The notes: generated by a model not told the origin, from the sequence alone. 64,000 nucleotides of DNA from Candidatus Gracilibacteria bacterium CG17_big_fil_post_rev_8_21_14_2_50_48_13 (GCA_002783265.1 PFFG01000007.1:61329-125328); one strand, 5' to 3'; shown: positions 25,799 through 35,130, counted from the stretch's first letter. A program made the numbers and translations.

Positions 25799-27835
25799 AT
25801 GGGTGTAGTTGCGACAGATAAGCGTTTCGAAATTGAGATGGGAATTGATATTACTGAAGTGATGCGGACATATATCCGCAACGTCGCTTCGGGAAACGAT
25901 GCCATCTACCAAGCAATTCGGCAAGCGCTAGAAAACGTTGTCGATGCAGGCGGAACCTATCTCAAGATTTTACTCGATGAAAAAACCAAAACCATTACAT
26001 TTATCGACAATGGTTGCGGCATGGGTAAAAAAGAACGTACCGGGTTTCACTCCCTGCACAAGGGATCGAAGGATGGTATCAATACCATCGGTCGAAATAA
26101 CAGTGGACGTGTGGCATTCCTCGCTTTGGCCGAAAGTGTCACAGTAGTATCACGCACGATGGAAAATGGAAAATTAACATTGTTTGAGTTTCCGTTTTCC
26201 CTCGATGTCTTTAGTAAAATCTTTGAAGCTGCCGCTTTGAAGAAAACCATCGATATCGCCCCCATCAAAGCTCACGCTCTGGAAAAGCATATCGAAAAAA
26301 CCGGTACAGTCATTGTGCTGGAAGGTGTGAATTGGGATAAGGTACACGGAATTCAATATCTCCGTCGTAACCTGCCAAACTATTTTTCCAGAAAATATGC
26401 CAAGATGATTCTTTTGAATGGATCCCCACTTCCTGAAAAACAGCAAGTTGGTGAACCATTAATCTATTCCGTGGAACACCCCATTCTGGGGACCATTGAT
26501 GTGGATCTCTTCCTCGTCAGTGAGATGGATAAAAGCGCCGAGCGCGACCACGAGGTCAGACTTGGAGCGAATAACCCCATTTTTAAGACATGGCAGGTAT
26601 TCCTGCAGAAATACGTTACCCCTGAACAAATTCGCTTTGTTCCAGTGAAGCTACTCAATGAGCAACTTGGAGGAACGATTTTGATCAAGGGTCTGAACAA
26701 GTTTCGCGAACACTCCAGTCACGATTTGCTTGATGAACGCTTTGTTGGCTCAAAAGAGCAAGCAGCACTCATCGACTTTCTGGCAACGGATCTTGGTCCG
26801 AAACTTGACGCAGCGTTCCAACACTTGAAAGAGGCGGAACGTCAAGAAGAAGATTTAGCATGGAAGGCAACCATTACGGAAGCCCTCAATCCGATCTTCA
26901 AATACGACCCGAAGAAGCACAACCCCCCCGCGGGCAAAGGCTCTCAGTTGGGTGCGAAAGATCTTGTAGAAAAGAAAAAACCTGAGCCGCAAGGTCTCCA
27001 GGTTAATCATCGCGAGATTGAGTTACTGCCCGGCGAAAACCAGATTTTTGAAGTAACGCGCAAAAGTGGTACTTCAGGAAAATTTGTGTGGGATGTAACC
27101 CAAGCTGGTGGTGTATTTCAACCAAAACCAAAGACCGGCGCATCCATGGTGAATTATGAAGCAGGTTCTACTCCTGGTCATTATAGCCTTGGTGTTGCTG
27201 ACATGAGTAACCCTGAACTTTGTGCTACCATTAGCATCAATATCGTCGAGGAAAAAACTGTCACCATTAGCCCCAAACGGGTGAAAATACAGCAGGGCAA
27301 AAAGCAGGCTTTTCGCCTTGCCAATAGCCCTACTCAAGATGTGCAATGGTCCGTAGAAGGTCCAGGGAAAGGGTTTAGCATCAAGCCTGCAACAGGTTGT
27401 GCTATAACCGTATCCATACCGAAAAATGCAGCACTGGCTCAATACCAGTTAGTTGCACGGTATGGGGATAAAGAGGTTCGCGAGACTTTTATAGTCGAGG
27501 AACCCCCAAAAAGTGGAGAATACCTCTTAATTGAGGACACTCTCTACATTTTGGAAGCTCCAAGAGGCGGGGAAGATCTACCATATGTGGCCAAAGTCGA
27601 TCCTGACGCTGGATTGATTCGAGGAACGAAAACGCCTGTTATGTTAGTGAATCGCGAGCATTCGATTATAAAAGGATGTTCGAATAAATACCGCCTACAA
27701 TTGTTGATTCCAGGACTCGTTGCAGCACATGCAACCTATGCGCTTCAGCGAGATATCTGGAAACAGCCAGAAATGGCACCTCAACGTATGGAAACTTTGC
27801 GCCTAAAGGTGACAGAAGAACTCCAGAAACAGTAG
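25799..27835 (+). CDS. GHKL (MORC/Hsp90-like) ATPase with Ig-like domains
   Basis: 678 aa. The N-terminal Bergerat ATP-binding fold shows the N-box QALENVVDAGG (about 42-52, with Glu, Asn and Asp), the G1 box DNGCGMG (70-76) and the G2 region IGRNNSGRVAF (97-107). A transducer-like S5 domain follows (to about 250), then a charged helical part (about 340-365). Residues about 400-485 and 490-570 read as two Ig-like beta domains, and a 100-residue C-terminal domain closes the chain. No signal peptide is present, so the Ig-like parts are intracellular. GHKL ATPases of this kind (MORC, MutL-like) occur in bacterial defence and DNA-remodelling loci. Its exact role is unknown. A strong terminator follows. 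Confidence 0.82.
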   Translation: MGVVATDKRFEIEMGIDITEVMRTYIRNVASGNDAIYQAIRQALENVVDAGGTYLKILLDEKTKTITFIDNGCGMGKKERTGFHSLHKGSKDGINTIGRNNSGRVAFLALAESVTVVSRTMENGKLTLFEFPFSLDVFSKIFEAAALKKTIDIAPIKAHALEKHIEKTGTVIVLEGVNWDKVHGIQYLRRNLPNYFSRKYAKMILLNGSPLPEKQQVGEPLIYSVEHPILGTIDVDLFLVSEMDKSAERDHEVRLGANNPIFKTWQVFLQKYVTPEQIRFVPVKLLNEQLGGTILIKGLNKFREHSSHDLLDERFVGSKEQAALIDFLATDLGPKLDAAFQHLKEAERQEEDLAWKATITEALNPIFKYDPKKHNPPAGKGSQLGAKDLVEKKKPEPQGLQVNHREIELLPGENQIFEVTRKSGTSGKFVWDVTQAGGVFQPKPKTGASMVNYEAGSTPGHYSLGVADMSNPELCATISINIVEEKTVTISPKRVKIQQGKKQAFRLANSPTQDVQWSVEGPGKGFSIKPATGCAITVSIPKNAALAQYQLVARYGDKEVRETFIVEEPPKSGEYLLIEDTLYILEAPRGGEDLPYVAKVDPDAGLIRGTKTPVMLVNREHSIIKGCSNKYRLQLLIPGLVAAHATYALQRDIWKQPEMAPQRMETLRLKVTEELQKQ

Positions 27836-27843
27836 GTGCTTCG

Positions 27844-27870
27844 CCCTCCGAGAAATCGGAGGGTTTTTTT
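27844..27870 (+). terminator. Terminator after the GHKL ATPase gene
   Basis: CCCTCCGA and TCGGAGGG form a perfect 8-bp stem with a GAAA loop, followed by seven Ts, 8 bases after the stop codon. Confidence 0.92.
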
Positions 27871-27894
27871 ATGTTCTAGTAGATACCATAAACG

Positions 27895-27921
27895 AAAAAA
27901 TCCCCGGGTTCTGCCCGAGGA
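27895..27921 (-). terminator. Terminator of the 945-aa minus-strand gene
   Basis: On the minus strand TCCTCGGG pairs with CCCGGGGA (one G-T pair, 5-base loop) and is followed by six Ts, about 27 bases after the stop codon at 27949. Confidence 0.85.
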
Positions 27922-27948
27922 TTGTTTCTAATAGCTCCTGTATAGTTG

Positions 27949-30786
27949 TCATTGGTACATACGTCGTTCATTGACCAGACGCTGTTCGTTTACGAGATAC
28001 CAACGGATTGCCTGGCGAACCTCTTTTGGAATGTACGGAATATGATCATGCATCACCTCAAGTTGTACACCATTTTCATACCAGAAAGCTGTAGTTCTGA
28101 AGAATGTTGTTACCTTACCCTGCGCTACAGTATTGTGTGCCTGAGCTTTACCCCACCGCAAGACAGGCATTTTGACCGAATTAATCGCAGTGACAGGTGC
28201 ATCCTGTAGTTGATTCTCAGGAACTACATACAAAATGGAATTGAGCGAATCCGTGAGTCGCGCAAGTTCATATGGTTCAAGAATGTTACCAAAAATGGTT
28301 CTCGCAATTGAGGATAGCTGCCTTGCAGTGAGACCAAAACTATATGTGGAACGTCCATCATCGACGCGCTCTTGCATAACAGTGAGCAAAAAGTACTGCA
28401 ACCGGTTGATGGCCAGCTTTTTTCCACCGGGCAAATCCAATGTCATCACGATTTTCGCGAAATCCGTTCGGTTATGTATACCGAAGGTATGCAGAAACAA
28501 CGTATGGATTCTCTCTGACATCTGTATTTCACCATCTACAACATGGAGATCTAAATCTACCTCCTCCACAAGTTGCTTTTCCTTCGGCGGAAGTACTTCA
28601 GCTAACTCCTGAAGCGTTCTGAAGGTTCGTTCTGTCTTTTTTGGCGTATTCTTTTTTGGCAAAACTACATGTTGCTTCGCAGGTGCAGGTGATTCTAGAG
28701 AAACCACCACCTCCGCTTTAGGTTTCTGGGAGAAGTCCATACGACTTTCCAATTTCATGAGGATCACCTTATAGGCTTCGATAATTTTGAAGGCGGCATT
28801 CCAAGGATCCTCTGACGAAACATTCAGTTTTGTAATAAGCTTTTCACTAAGCAATCGGTATTTACTAAAGAGGGTCATGGCCACCTCAATGAGCTTCTGC
28901 TGTTCATACAGTTTGTCTCGGGTGTTTGAGTCTGCAAGATGTAATTGCTGTCGATCTGCATCAGTATAAAGCCCCTCGGTTGAGATACCGTAGAATGTTT
29001 TCCTGACTATATGATCAAAGTTTGCAACTTGATTAGAGAGATCTTCACGAGACGCAATTAACTCTTTGAAGACATCTGTGTTTTTTGAAAGATGATGAAA
29101 CAAATGGATATCATTATGCAATTGCTTCATCAACTGCTCAGATTTCACAAGATCTTTATAGGGCTGCAAATCTTCATAAGTGAGAGATCGAACGTCCAAA
29201 TCCTGTGCGTACTTCATAAGCTTCTGCACCTGAGCCACTGTGTTGACAATTTCAACACTGCGCGCATTTAATCGCGCCTCAGTTTCGATGATACTGACCA
29301 TGTGCTTGTAGGTAACGGCATTTGTTTCATGATCTTCGGTTTTGCCTAAGATAAATTCAAGTTTTTGAATCTCATCACTAATAGGATGTGTTTCAATGGA
29401 TGCTCGTTGTTGCAGTACAGATTTATACATCTCTTTTAGTAGAGCGTGTACTTGCCTGAGGTCCGGTGTAAATTCTTGCAGCACCTCTTCTTCCCGCTCT
29501 TCGTTCTCAAGAAGGCCATCTTCCTCGATCACTGTGGTGTCAGAAAGTTCAGTATATTTCTCGTCATCACGAATTTTTGCAAGAGTCGTAAGCATTTCCA
29601 CAATCTCCTCCGTGGTACGAAGAGGCATGCGAACATGAAACTTTTCATTAAGTTCATCAGCAATTTCTGAAGGTGATTTCCCTTGGTCAGAAAGAATTTC
29701 AAGCTCCTGTACTTCAGCATCAGACTGCCATGGGAATGGTTGATCCGAATCGAGATAGGCCTGACGTTGTTCCGTAATGAGTGACAGAATTTCATCCGAA
29801 GTGGCGTTCACAAACTCACCATCATACTTGCCATTGAAGGTTTCTCCCTCAAGTTGCATGTAGGACATAAACGTTTCACCCACTTTACGGAAAAGTTCAC
29901 CACCTGCTTCCTGCATGCTTTGCCAGGATTTTCTCTTTGTCAATTCGTGGACATTTGCAACAAGACCCTCTGAAAAAAGTGCATTAAACTCACTAGGAGT
30001 AACAGGATTCTTATGCAGAGCTAATTCATTGAGAATTCCTATTTGAAGATCAACGAGGATTTTTATTGCCTGATATTGCATGAAGGAAAAGGCATGCAAA
30101 ACCTCACCAGAGGAGATAGCACTCTTGACCTGCATATGTAATGACATGAGCAAATGACTCTTCATGAGCAATGCATATTCCTCTGTCCGTACATGTTCCA
30201 CTACTTCCAAGCTACCAGGATCAAGCTCTTCCTCATCGAGGTCTTCATCTGTACTATCGATCATTGAGGCGCTGAAATCGTCAATCGACGGCTGTTCAAC
30301 GTTTGATACGTGAAAAGTGGACTGAAGTGGTTCTTCCTCCATTTGCACAGGTTGATATTCCTTTGGAACGTATGCAGGTAGTGCTCGAATTCTTCTCCCC
30401 TCTTTATCAAGGAGCTCAGCCAAATACGCCTCAATATTTTTGTAACTAACATTGGTTGATGCATAGCGCACTTCACCTGCAAAGTTCGTTAATGTTTTTC
30501 GGACAACGGTACAAAATACATCGATGTCTGTCACGACAAGACTTTGTCTGCCAGAATCCTTTGAAATGATGCTTTTAATTGCCTCCCTCGTAGTATCAAG
30601 GTATTTCAATATGGTTCCTACGGCAGCTTTAATCTTAGTCGATTGAATCTTATCCTCTCGATTCGGATTATTCCGAAATACACGTCCGGAGCGAACGTAA
30701 TCGCGAAGAAGTGCATATTCCTCATCGAGACGATTCAAGAGGTACTCTTTCTCAACAACAATCTTTTTTTTTGCCTTCTTTGGCAT
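27949..30786 (-). CDS. Large helical orphan protein, 945 aa
   Basis: The start is taken at the ATG at 30786, preceded by GAGGGGC; an in-frame ATG 27 bases upstream has no ribosome site. It begins MPKKAKKKIVV, a basic leader, then is almost wholly helical and charged with an acidic stretch (DSTDEDLDEEELDPG) near residue 190. A basic-Pro linker around 715-745 leads to a C-terminal domain of about 200 residues (HTLFLHTFGIHNRTDF onward) that looks globular. No signal peptide, membrane segment or known domain. It is convergent with the GHKL gene and divergent from the coiled-coil array. Overall shape resembles the 1665-aa and 943-aa proteins, but I cannot show sequence kinship. Confidence 0.8.
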   Translation of the reverse strand: MPKKAKKKIVVEKEYLLNRLDEEYALLRDYVRSGRVFRNNPNREDKIQSTKIKAAVGTILKYLDTTREAIKSIISKDSGRQSLVVTDIDVFCTVVRKTLTNFAGEVRYASTNVSYKNIEAYLAELLDKEGRRIRALPAYVPKEYQPVQMEEEPLQSTFHVSNVEQPSIDDFSASMIDSTDEDLDEEELDPGSLEVVEHVRTEEYALLMKSHLLMSLHMQVKSAISSGEVLHAFSFMQYQAIKILVDLQIGILNELALHKNPVTPSEFNALFSEGLVANVHELTKRKSWQSMQEAGGELFRKVGETFMSYMQLEGETFNGKYDGEFVNATSDEILSLITEQRQAYLDSDQPFPWQSDAEVQELEILSDQGKSPSEIADELNEKFHVRMPLRTTEEIVEMLTTLAKIRDDEKYTELSDTTVIEEDGLLENEEREEEVLQEFTPDLRQVHALLKEMYKSVLQQRASIETHPISDEIQKLEFILGKTEDHETNAVTYKHMVSIIETEARLNARSVEIVNTVAQVQKLMKYAQDLDVRSLTYEDLQPYKDLVKSEQLMKQLHNDIHLFHHLSKNTDVFKELIASREDLSNQVANFDHIVRKTFYGISTEGLYTDADRQQLHLADSNTRDKLYEQQKLIEVAMTLFSKYRLLSEKLITKLNVSSEDPWNAAFKIIEAYKVILMKLESRMDFSQKPKAEVVVSLESPAPAKQHVVLPKKNTPKKTERTFRTLQELAEVLPPKEKQLVEEVDLDLHVVDGEIQMSERIHTLFLHTFGIHNRTDFAKIVMTLDLPGGKKLAINRLQYFLLTVMQERVDDGRSTYSFGLTARQLSSIARTIFGNILEPYELARLTDSLNSILYVVPENQLQDAPVTAINSVKMPVLRWGKAQAHNTVAQGKVTTFFRTTAFWYENGVQLEVMHDHIPYIPKEVRQAIRWYLVNEQRLVNERRMYQ

Positions 30787-30878
30787 GTTTGCCCCTCGAA
30801 TAGTGTTCTTCATGAATAGTTCATAAATTAATTCGCTAATTCTCTACAATATTATATACATTCTGTCAATTTATTATG

Positions 30879-30909
30879 TTGACATTTTTTTATTTTAGTT
30901 TTATATACT
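30879..30909 (+). promoter_or_regulatory. Promoter of the first coiled-coil array gene
   Basis: TTGACA, 17-base T-rich spacer, TATATA (or TATACT two bases on), about 40 bases upstream of the start codon at 30949. The spacer holds TATTTTAGT, a string also seen upstream of the gene at 35131. The same intergenic region carries the start of the divergent 945-aa gene. Confidence 0.65.
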
Positions 30910-30948
30910 TCCGCTTTTGATCATACAAAATGAGGAGAATGATTAGGT

Positions 30949-31653
30949 ATGTTAAAGATTACCGAGTTTATTTCTGACTTTTTTGTCCGAGAGGACATGA
31001 ATGTAATAGAAAAGAGAGTCATTGAGCGTGATTCCGCTATCTATGATGCAATCTACTCAGAATTTAACGATCAGGACTCGTTGCCTGAGACCTTTGAAAT
31101 CACACATGTTCAACGGATCCTCTCGCGGCTCATGAGTCAAAATCAGATAGTTGAATTAAGTAATTCGATTATCCAAGAGAAGATGAAGCGATTGAAGCAT
31201 GCTGAGAACTGGTTTCTCAAACCTCAGTACCAATCGACTATCAAAAAAGAAGGACGTGACGCGAAGTATCTCAAGCATGTACAATATACCTTTGTCCGGT
31301 ATCTCTGGGACAAAAAAATTTTTACAACAGAAGATCTCTATCGCCACCATGCAAAATACATGCAAAATGCACGTATTATGCCTGTAATGAAGCAAGCGCA
31401 GTCACCATCAGTAGTTTCAATGGGCGAAATTGTTACCATGCTGTCAAAGTGGGAACAAACGCTTGCTGACTACAAAGAAAAGATTAAGGGCCTTGAACAG
31501 ACTGTTGAAACCCTGAATCAGACCAATCATTCTCTTCAAACGAAGATTGAAGAGCTTGAAGGAAATCAGAAGGAACCACAAAGTGTCATGACACCAGAAG
31601 AGGTGCAGGATATGGTTGCCAAACAATTTCCCCTTCTCAGAGAACATCTGTAG
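30949..31653 (+). CDS. Array protein A: helical N-domain plus C-terminal coiled coil (234 aa)
   Basis: The N-terminal 150 residues are mixed helical with aromatic and basic clusters (AENWFLKPQYQ, YLWDKKIFTTEDLYRHH) suggestive of a winged-helix-like fold. Residues about 165-215 form a clear coiled coil (LADYKEKIKGLEQTVETLNQ...). No family recognised. It is a single-gene transcription unit with its own promoter and terminator, the first of four such genes in tandem that share the pattern of globular N-part and coiled-coil C-part. GAGGAG lies 13 bases ahead of the start, a loose ribosome site. Confidence 0.75.
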   Translation: MLKITEFISDFFVREDMNVIEKRVIERDSAIYDAIYSEFNDQDSLPETFEITHVQRILSRLMSQNQIVELSNSIIQEKMKRLKHAENWFLKPQYQSTIKKEGRDAKYLKHVQYTFVRYLWDKKIFTTEDLYRHHAKYMQNARIMPVMKQAQSPSVVSMGEIVTMLSKWEQTLADYKEKIKGLEQTVETLNQTNHSLQTKIEELEGNQKEPQSVMTPEEVQDMVAKQFPLLREHL

Positions 31654-31665
31654 AAGACGTTATAG

Positions 31666-31696
31666 CCCTGTGCATATTGCATGGGGTTATTTGTTT
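31666..31696 (+). terminator. Terminator of array gene A
   Basis: CCCTGTGC (31666-31673) pairs with GCATGGGG (31679-31686) with two wobble pairs and a 5-base loop, followed by TTATTTGTTT. The -35 box of the next gene starts within the same stretch. Confidence 0.65.
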
Positions 31697-31760
31697 GACA
31701 AATTTTTTTTATTTAGTATTAGTTGCTTAGATAAAAATACAAAAGGATGGTCGGGGCTGT

Positions 31761-32561
31761 ATGGCAAAAAATTTGTTTTCTTTTATTCCTGGATTTTACT
31801 CAACGTTCAATAGCGCGACTAAGATAAGCGACCTCGGTGGTCCCAAAGTCTTGTTCGACTACATAGCAGAACATGTGATGAACGAAGAATATCTCCCGGA
31901 CAAAAAAAAATTTGGGCTGGTCATTGACTGGGCCAAGGAAAAAGGTGTTTCCATTGACGAGAAAAATCTCCGTAATTGGACAGAGCTTCTCGCCAAAACC
32001 TACGGATTTCTGGTGGCTGGAGAGACACACAAACATGCGTACAGGCATTACTGGACACCTAGTAATCCTGCATACAATGACTTTACTGGTAAAGGGATCC
32101 GGTATTGTTGGGAAAGACGGGTTGTCCAACTTCCAGAGGGATTTAAACCGACGTCACCGATACACCAATCGGTTCAGAAAACACCGTCTCACCCAAAACA
32201 GGACAGTGTCGAAACGATCCCAATCTCCGTCGATGCACTCAAAAAAATTGAGGCTAGACTGAAAGAATCTGAGGCGACAAAGGAGGAGCTTCAACGAATT
32301 CTCGAAGTACAAGGTACTCTCGAGGAGAAACTCGGAGAGGCACAAAAGACAATTTCTGATCTCACGGAGGAGATTAAAACAAACAAAGTGTTGCTGGTGA
32401 CTGCGGAAACCCTTCTGCGAGACACGGAGCAATCAAAAGACCTGAATACTGAAAGCAGAGCATTGCTCAGTAAAGAAATTCAGGAAAAAACTGAGTCCCA
32501 GGTGATCCACCTTATGCTGAGCTTTCCGCATATTGCAGATGCACTAGAGACTCGCAACTAG
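31761..32561 (+). CDS. Array protein B: globular N-domain plus coiled coil (266 aa)
   Basis: Residues 1-120 are a globular domain rich in Trp, Tyr and Phe (including AYRHYWTPSNPAYNDF), followed by a Pro/Ser/Gln linker (about 125-150) and a coiled coil (about 155-245) of the pattern ARLKESEATKEELQRI. No membrane segment or known domain. A TTGACA box lies about 70 bases upstream and a strong terminator follows, so it is transcribed alone. The ribosome site is weak (GGATGG or GGGGCTG). Confidence 0.75.
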   Translation: MAKNLFSFIPGFYSTFNSATKISDLGGPKVLFDYIAEHVMNEEYLPDKKKFGLVIDWAKEKGVSIDEKNLRNWTELLAKTYGFLVAGETHKHAYRHYWTPSNPAYNDFTGKGIRYCWERRVVQLPEGFKPTSPIHQSVQKTPSHPKQDSVETIPISVDALKKIEARLKESEATKEELQRILEVQGTLEEKLGEAQKTISDLTEEIKTNKVLLVTAETLLRDTEQSKDLNTESRALLSKEIQEKTESQVIHLMLSFPHIADALETRN

Positions 32562-32578
32562 TTTGCACCTTTCGTTTG

Positions 32579-32607
32579 AGGACCAGTGTATGGTCCTCTT
32601 TTTTTTA
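32579..32607 (+). terminator. Terminator of array gene B
   Basis: GAGGACC (32579-32585) and GGTCCTC (32593-32599) form a perfect stem with a 7-base loop, followed by eight Ts. Confidence 0.93.
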
Positions 32608-32689
32608 TTTTTCCAATAATATTGACATATTTGATTTCACTAGTAAATTCACACCGGTTCTTTGAAATACATAGAAAGAGGTGACCTGT

Positions 32690-33931
32690 ATGGCAATTGA
32701 TGTTGAAGTCCATGCACCGGAATCATGGAAAAAATTTTCTCCATTGGAAAGGCAGATTTTTGCATTCTGTACCAAGGAAATTCTTCCGCCAGATTTTGAG
32801 TTGCGTGGGTCAGAGTCGTTGATATCTCGATTTCATCGAGCAGGTATCAAGCCAGAAGTATCCTGGGAAAAAAAATGGGAAGAATGCTCTCAACGTCATA
32901 TTGAAAGTATAGTCTACCTGTTTGGCTCTGACGCGATACGTCAGTGCTTTGACCTTGCGGATACAACACTACTTCACCCCATGCTTCTTGAGATGATGGA
33001 GAGGCGGGCGAGAGCAAATACGGTTCTCATCAAGGACATTGCTGCAGTTCCCCGTAAAACGGAACTCCTGCGAAGTCTTACAAAGAACGATAAAGCATCG
33101 CCTGTCGCAATTCAGCCCGTAAATTTTCTCGCTCGACTCAGTGGTTTTAAACTCACCTCTGAAGAGAAGATCATTTACGACAAAGTTGCAAGCCTATTCT
33201 TGCCTGGTTTTATTTTACCGGGGAAAAAGGAATTGGCTCAGCGGTATCCTGAGGTTCTTGCAGAACTACAGGAATCAAACATAGTTATGAGTGCTGGTTC
33301 GCTTCAAAAGCGTATCGAGTACTTTGAGAAACTTGCACAATTTCCTGGATTACGTTTAAGTGAACAACGAAAACTTTGCAGGAAAAATGGCCCGTTTCAA
33401 AAACTTTTGCATGCGAAAATAACGACTCCAGAATCGTTCGCGGCTTTGTGCCAAACAGGTATTGAGGAGGAAACACCTGTCATAGAGCCCGCCGATACGC
33501 AGAACCCTGATGAATTGGCGCAACTGAGGAAACTCTTTGCTCAGCTCAACCAATGCATAGGCACTCTTGTAGAGGAGAAGGAAACGCTCGCAACGCACTT
33601 TCGCGAGTTCCAAGATGCTGCAAAACAAGAGGAGGAAAAAGCAGCAAGAGAACTCAAAATTGTGAAGAAAATGCTCTCACAGAGCCGTGAGCAAGTGGAA
33701 CAACTCCAAGAGATACTGGATGCCGAGCGAGAAGCATCTCAGACACAGATACTGTCGCTGGAAAAAGAAGTACAACACTGGAAGGAGGAAACTCAAGCAG
33801 CAGAAGAACTGCTGTTTAACACAGAAGAAAGAAAGGAAACAAAGATATTGAGTTCTTCTGAGGATTCAGAACGTATACTCGAGCAACTGCGTCATGTCGC
33901 ACCTCGTGTGATACAAATGATACTCCCTTAA
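32690..33931 (+). CDS. Array protein C: globular N-domain plus long coiled coil (413 aa)
   Basis: The ATG at 32690 is chosen because AGAGGTG stands 7 bases ahead; the in-frame GTG 9 bases upstream overlaps that site. The first 260 residues look globular, with a repeated motif feel: KFSPLERQIFAFCTKEILPPDF near the start and KLTSEEKIIYDKVASLFLPGF near residue 160 resemble each other, so the N-part may be two related halves. A coiled coil runs from about 275 to 385. No known domain. It is transcribed alone, with TTGACA upstream and a strong terminator downstream. Confidence 0.75.
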   Translation: MAIDVEVHAPESWKKFSPLERQIFAFCTKEILPPDFELRGSESLISRFHRAGIKPEVSWEKKWEECSQRHIESIVYLFGSDAIRQCFDLADTTLLHPMLLEMMERRARANTVLIKDIAAVPRKTELLRSLTKNDKASPVAIQPVNFLARLSGFKLTSEEKIIYDKVASLFLPGFILPGKKELAQRYPEVLAELQESNIVMSAGSLQKRIEYFEKLAQFPGLRLSEQRKLCRKNGPFQKLLHAKITTPESFAALCQTGIEEETPVIEPADTQNPDELAQLRKLFAQLNQCIGTLVEEKETLATHFREFQDAAKQEEEKAARELKIVKKMLSQSREQVEQLQEILDAEREASQTQILSLEKEVQHWKEETQAAEELLFNTEERKETKILSSSEDSERILEQLRHVAPRVIQMILP

Positions 33932-33938
33932 GAACCAA

Positions 33939-33969
33939 GGCCTGTAGCGTAAAGCTACAGGCCATTTTT
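33939..33969 (+). terminator. Terminator of array gene C
   Basis: GGCCTGTAGC and GCTACAGGCC form a perfect 10-bp stem with a 5-base loop, followed by ATTTTT. Confidence 0.92.
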
Positions 33970-33987
33970 CGTTATAGACGTTCGAAT

Positions 33988-34020
33988 ATATTGACTATAT
34001 CATTTTTTATTATATATATG
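33988..34020 (+). promoter_or_regulatory. Promoter of array gene D
   Basis: TTGACT followed after 16-18 T/A-rich bases by TATATATATG, about 45 bases upstream of the gene at 34062. The start codon has a strong GGAGGTG ribosome site. Confidence 0.55.
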
Positions 34021-34061
34021 TATTAAATCAAAATACAACTATTGACAATTGGAGGTGTGAG

Positions 34062-35036
34062 ATGGCCAGAAAAGCACTTGGCATCATTAAGCAAGTCGTG
34101 GGGTCAGAGCATTGGCGAAACAACGTCATGTCTCTTGATTTCATTCAAAAGCAGCTGAGCAGCAAGGAGCAACTCGTGGACATTCTCCACCGGTTATCCC
34201 CATATCTCAACTGGAACGGGTCGTTACAAGACGGAAGGAATTCACTGGACCAGATTCAACAGGAACTCCGAGGTGCTGATATACATATACCTCAAAAGTT
34301 TGTGGAGAAACTCATCATTCAATTGGTGAGAATCAGTGAATACAACTCTGAGAGCAATCTCAAGCTCCGTCTTCAAATGCTCCGTAAAAAAAAGGATGAC
34401 AGCTATGCTTTTCTGCGATTGGTATGTGTATCACCTGACAATGGAGAGGAAGTGATTCCAACTCATCAGGAGGTAGAGAAACCACCGCAAGAAACGCAAA
34501 TTGAGCTGACCGAAAAGGTGGAAAAGACCCAGGATCCCCCCGCAGACTATATGACTGTTTGGGGACCAATTCTGACACCGGAACGGGCGAAAGTGATCGA
34601 GGAAAATCTGATCACTCTTGAAACAAGAGTCGTCGAACTAGAATCGTCACACAACAAAAAAGTTGCAGGGCTCCAAAGTGAACTCTCAAGGTTTCAGTCT
34701 GAACGAGACTCTATCAAAAAGAATTTTGATGAGAGTCAACGTGAGCTTCAGAAACTTCGAGAAGACAATGCAGGGCTCGAATCGAGCTTGGCGCAATTAC
34801 AACAATCATTGCGATCAAGGAAAAAAGAATGGGAGAAGAAAGATCATGATTTTCATGAGTCACTTCTTTCCCTACAGCAGGAGCTACATGATTTACAAAA
34901 TCAATTAGCAAAAGAATCGGAAGCACATCGGCAAACAAAGGCAAAACTAGAAACCAGCAGCAAGGCAAGCGGTTCGGGAACGAACAATAAGCACCTGATG
35001 GAACAAGCTGAAGCACTGTTTCGTCCCAAAAGCTAA
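34062..35036 (+). CDS. Array protein D: helical N-domain plus coiled coil (324 aa)
   Basis: Residues 1-120 form a helical domain, followed by a Pro/Glu/Thr linker (about 130-165) and a long coiled coil (about 185-300; LESSHNKKVAGLQSELSRFQ and onward). The tail KHLMEQAEALFRPKS may be a short docking helix. No known domain. GGAGGTG lies just ahead of the ATG. Like genes A-C it has its own promoter and terminator; the four do not look alike beyond architecture. Confidence 0.75.
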   Translation: MARKALGIIKQVVGSEHWRNNVMSLDFIQKQLSSKEQLVDILHRLSPYLNWNGSLQDGRNSLDQIQQELRGADIHIPQKFVEKLIIQLVRISEYNSESNLKLRLQMLRKKKDDSYAFLRLVCVSPDNGEEVIPTHQEVEKPPQETQIELTEKVEKTQDPPADYMTVWGPILTPERAKVIEENLITLETRVVELESSHNKKVAGLQSELSRFQSERDSIKKNFDESQRELQKLREDNAGLESSLAQLQQSLRSRKKEWEKKDHDFHESLLSLQQELHDLQNQLAKESEAHRQTKAKLETSSKASGSGTNNKHLMEQAEALFRPKS

Positions 35037-35043
35037 CGATGAA

Positions 35044-35071
35044 GAGAGTCCTCCGTGGACTCTCTTTTTTT
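35044..35071 (+). terminator. Terminator of array gene D
   Basis: GAGAGTCC (35044-35051) and GGACTCTC (35057-35064) form a perfect 8-bp stem with a 5-base loop, followed by seven Ts. Confidence 0.94.
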
Positions 35072-35074
35072 GTT

Positions 35075-35103
35075 TTGTTGACTTTTCTGTATTTTAGTAT
35101 AAA
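35075..35103 (+). promoter_or_regulatory. Promoter of the 943-aa gene
   Basis: TTGTTG, 17-base spacer containing TATTTTAG, then TATAAA, about 30 bases before the start codon at 35131. An overlapping TTGACT gives a shorter spacer. Confidence 0.5.
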
Positions 35104-35130
35104 ACACAACAAATTACATTTCTGTCATCT

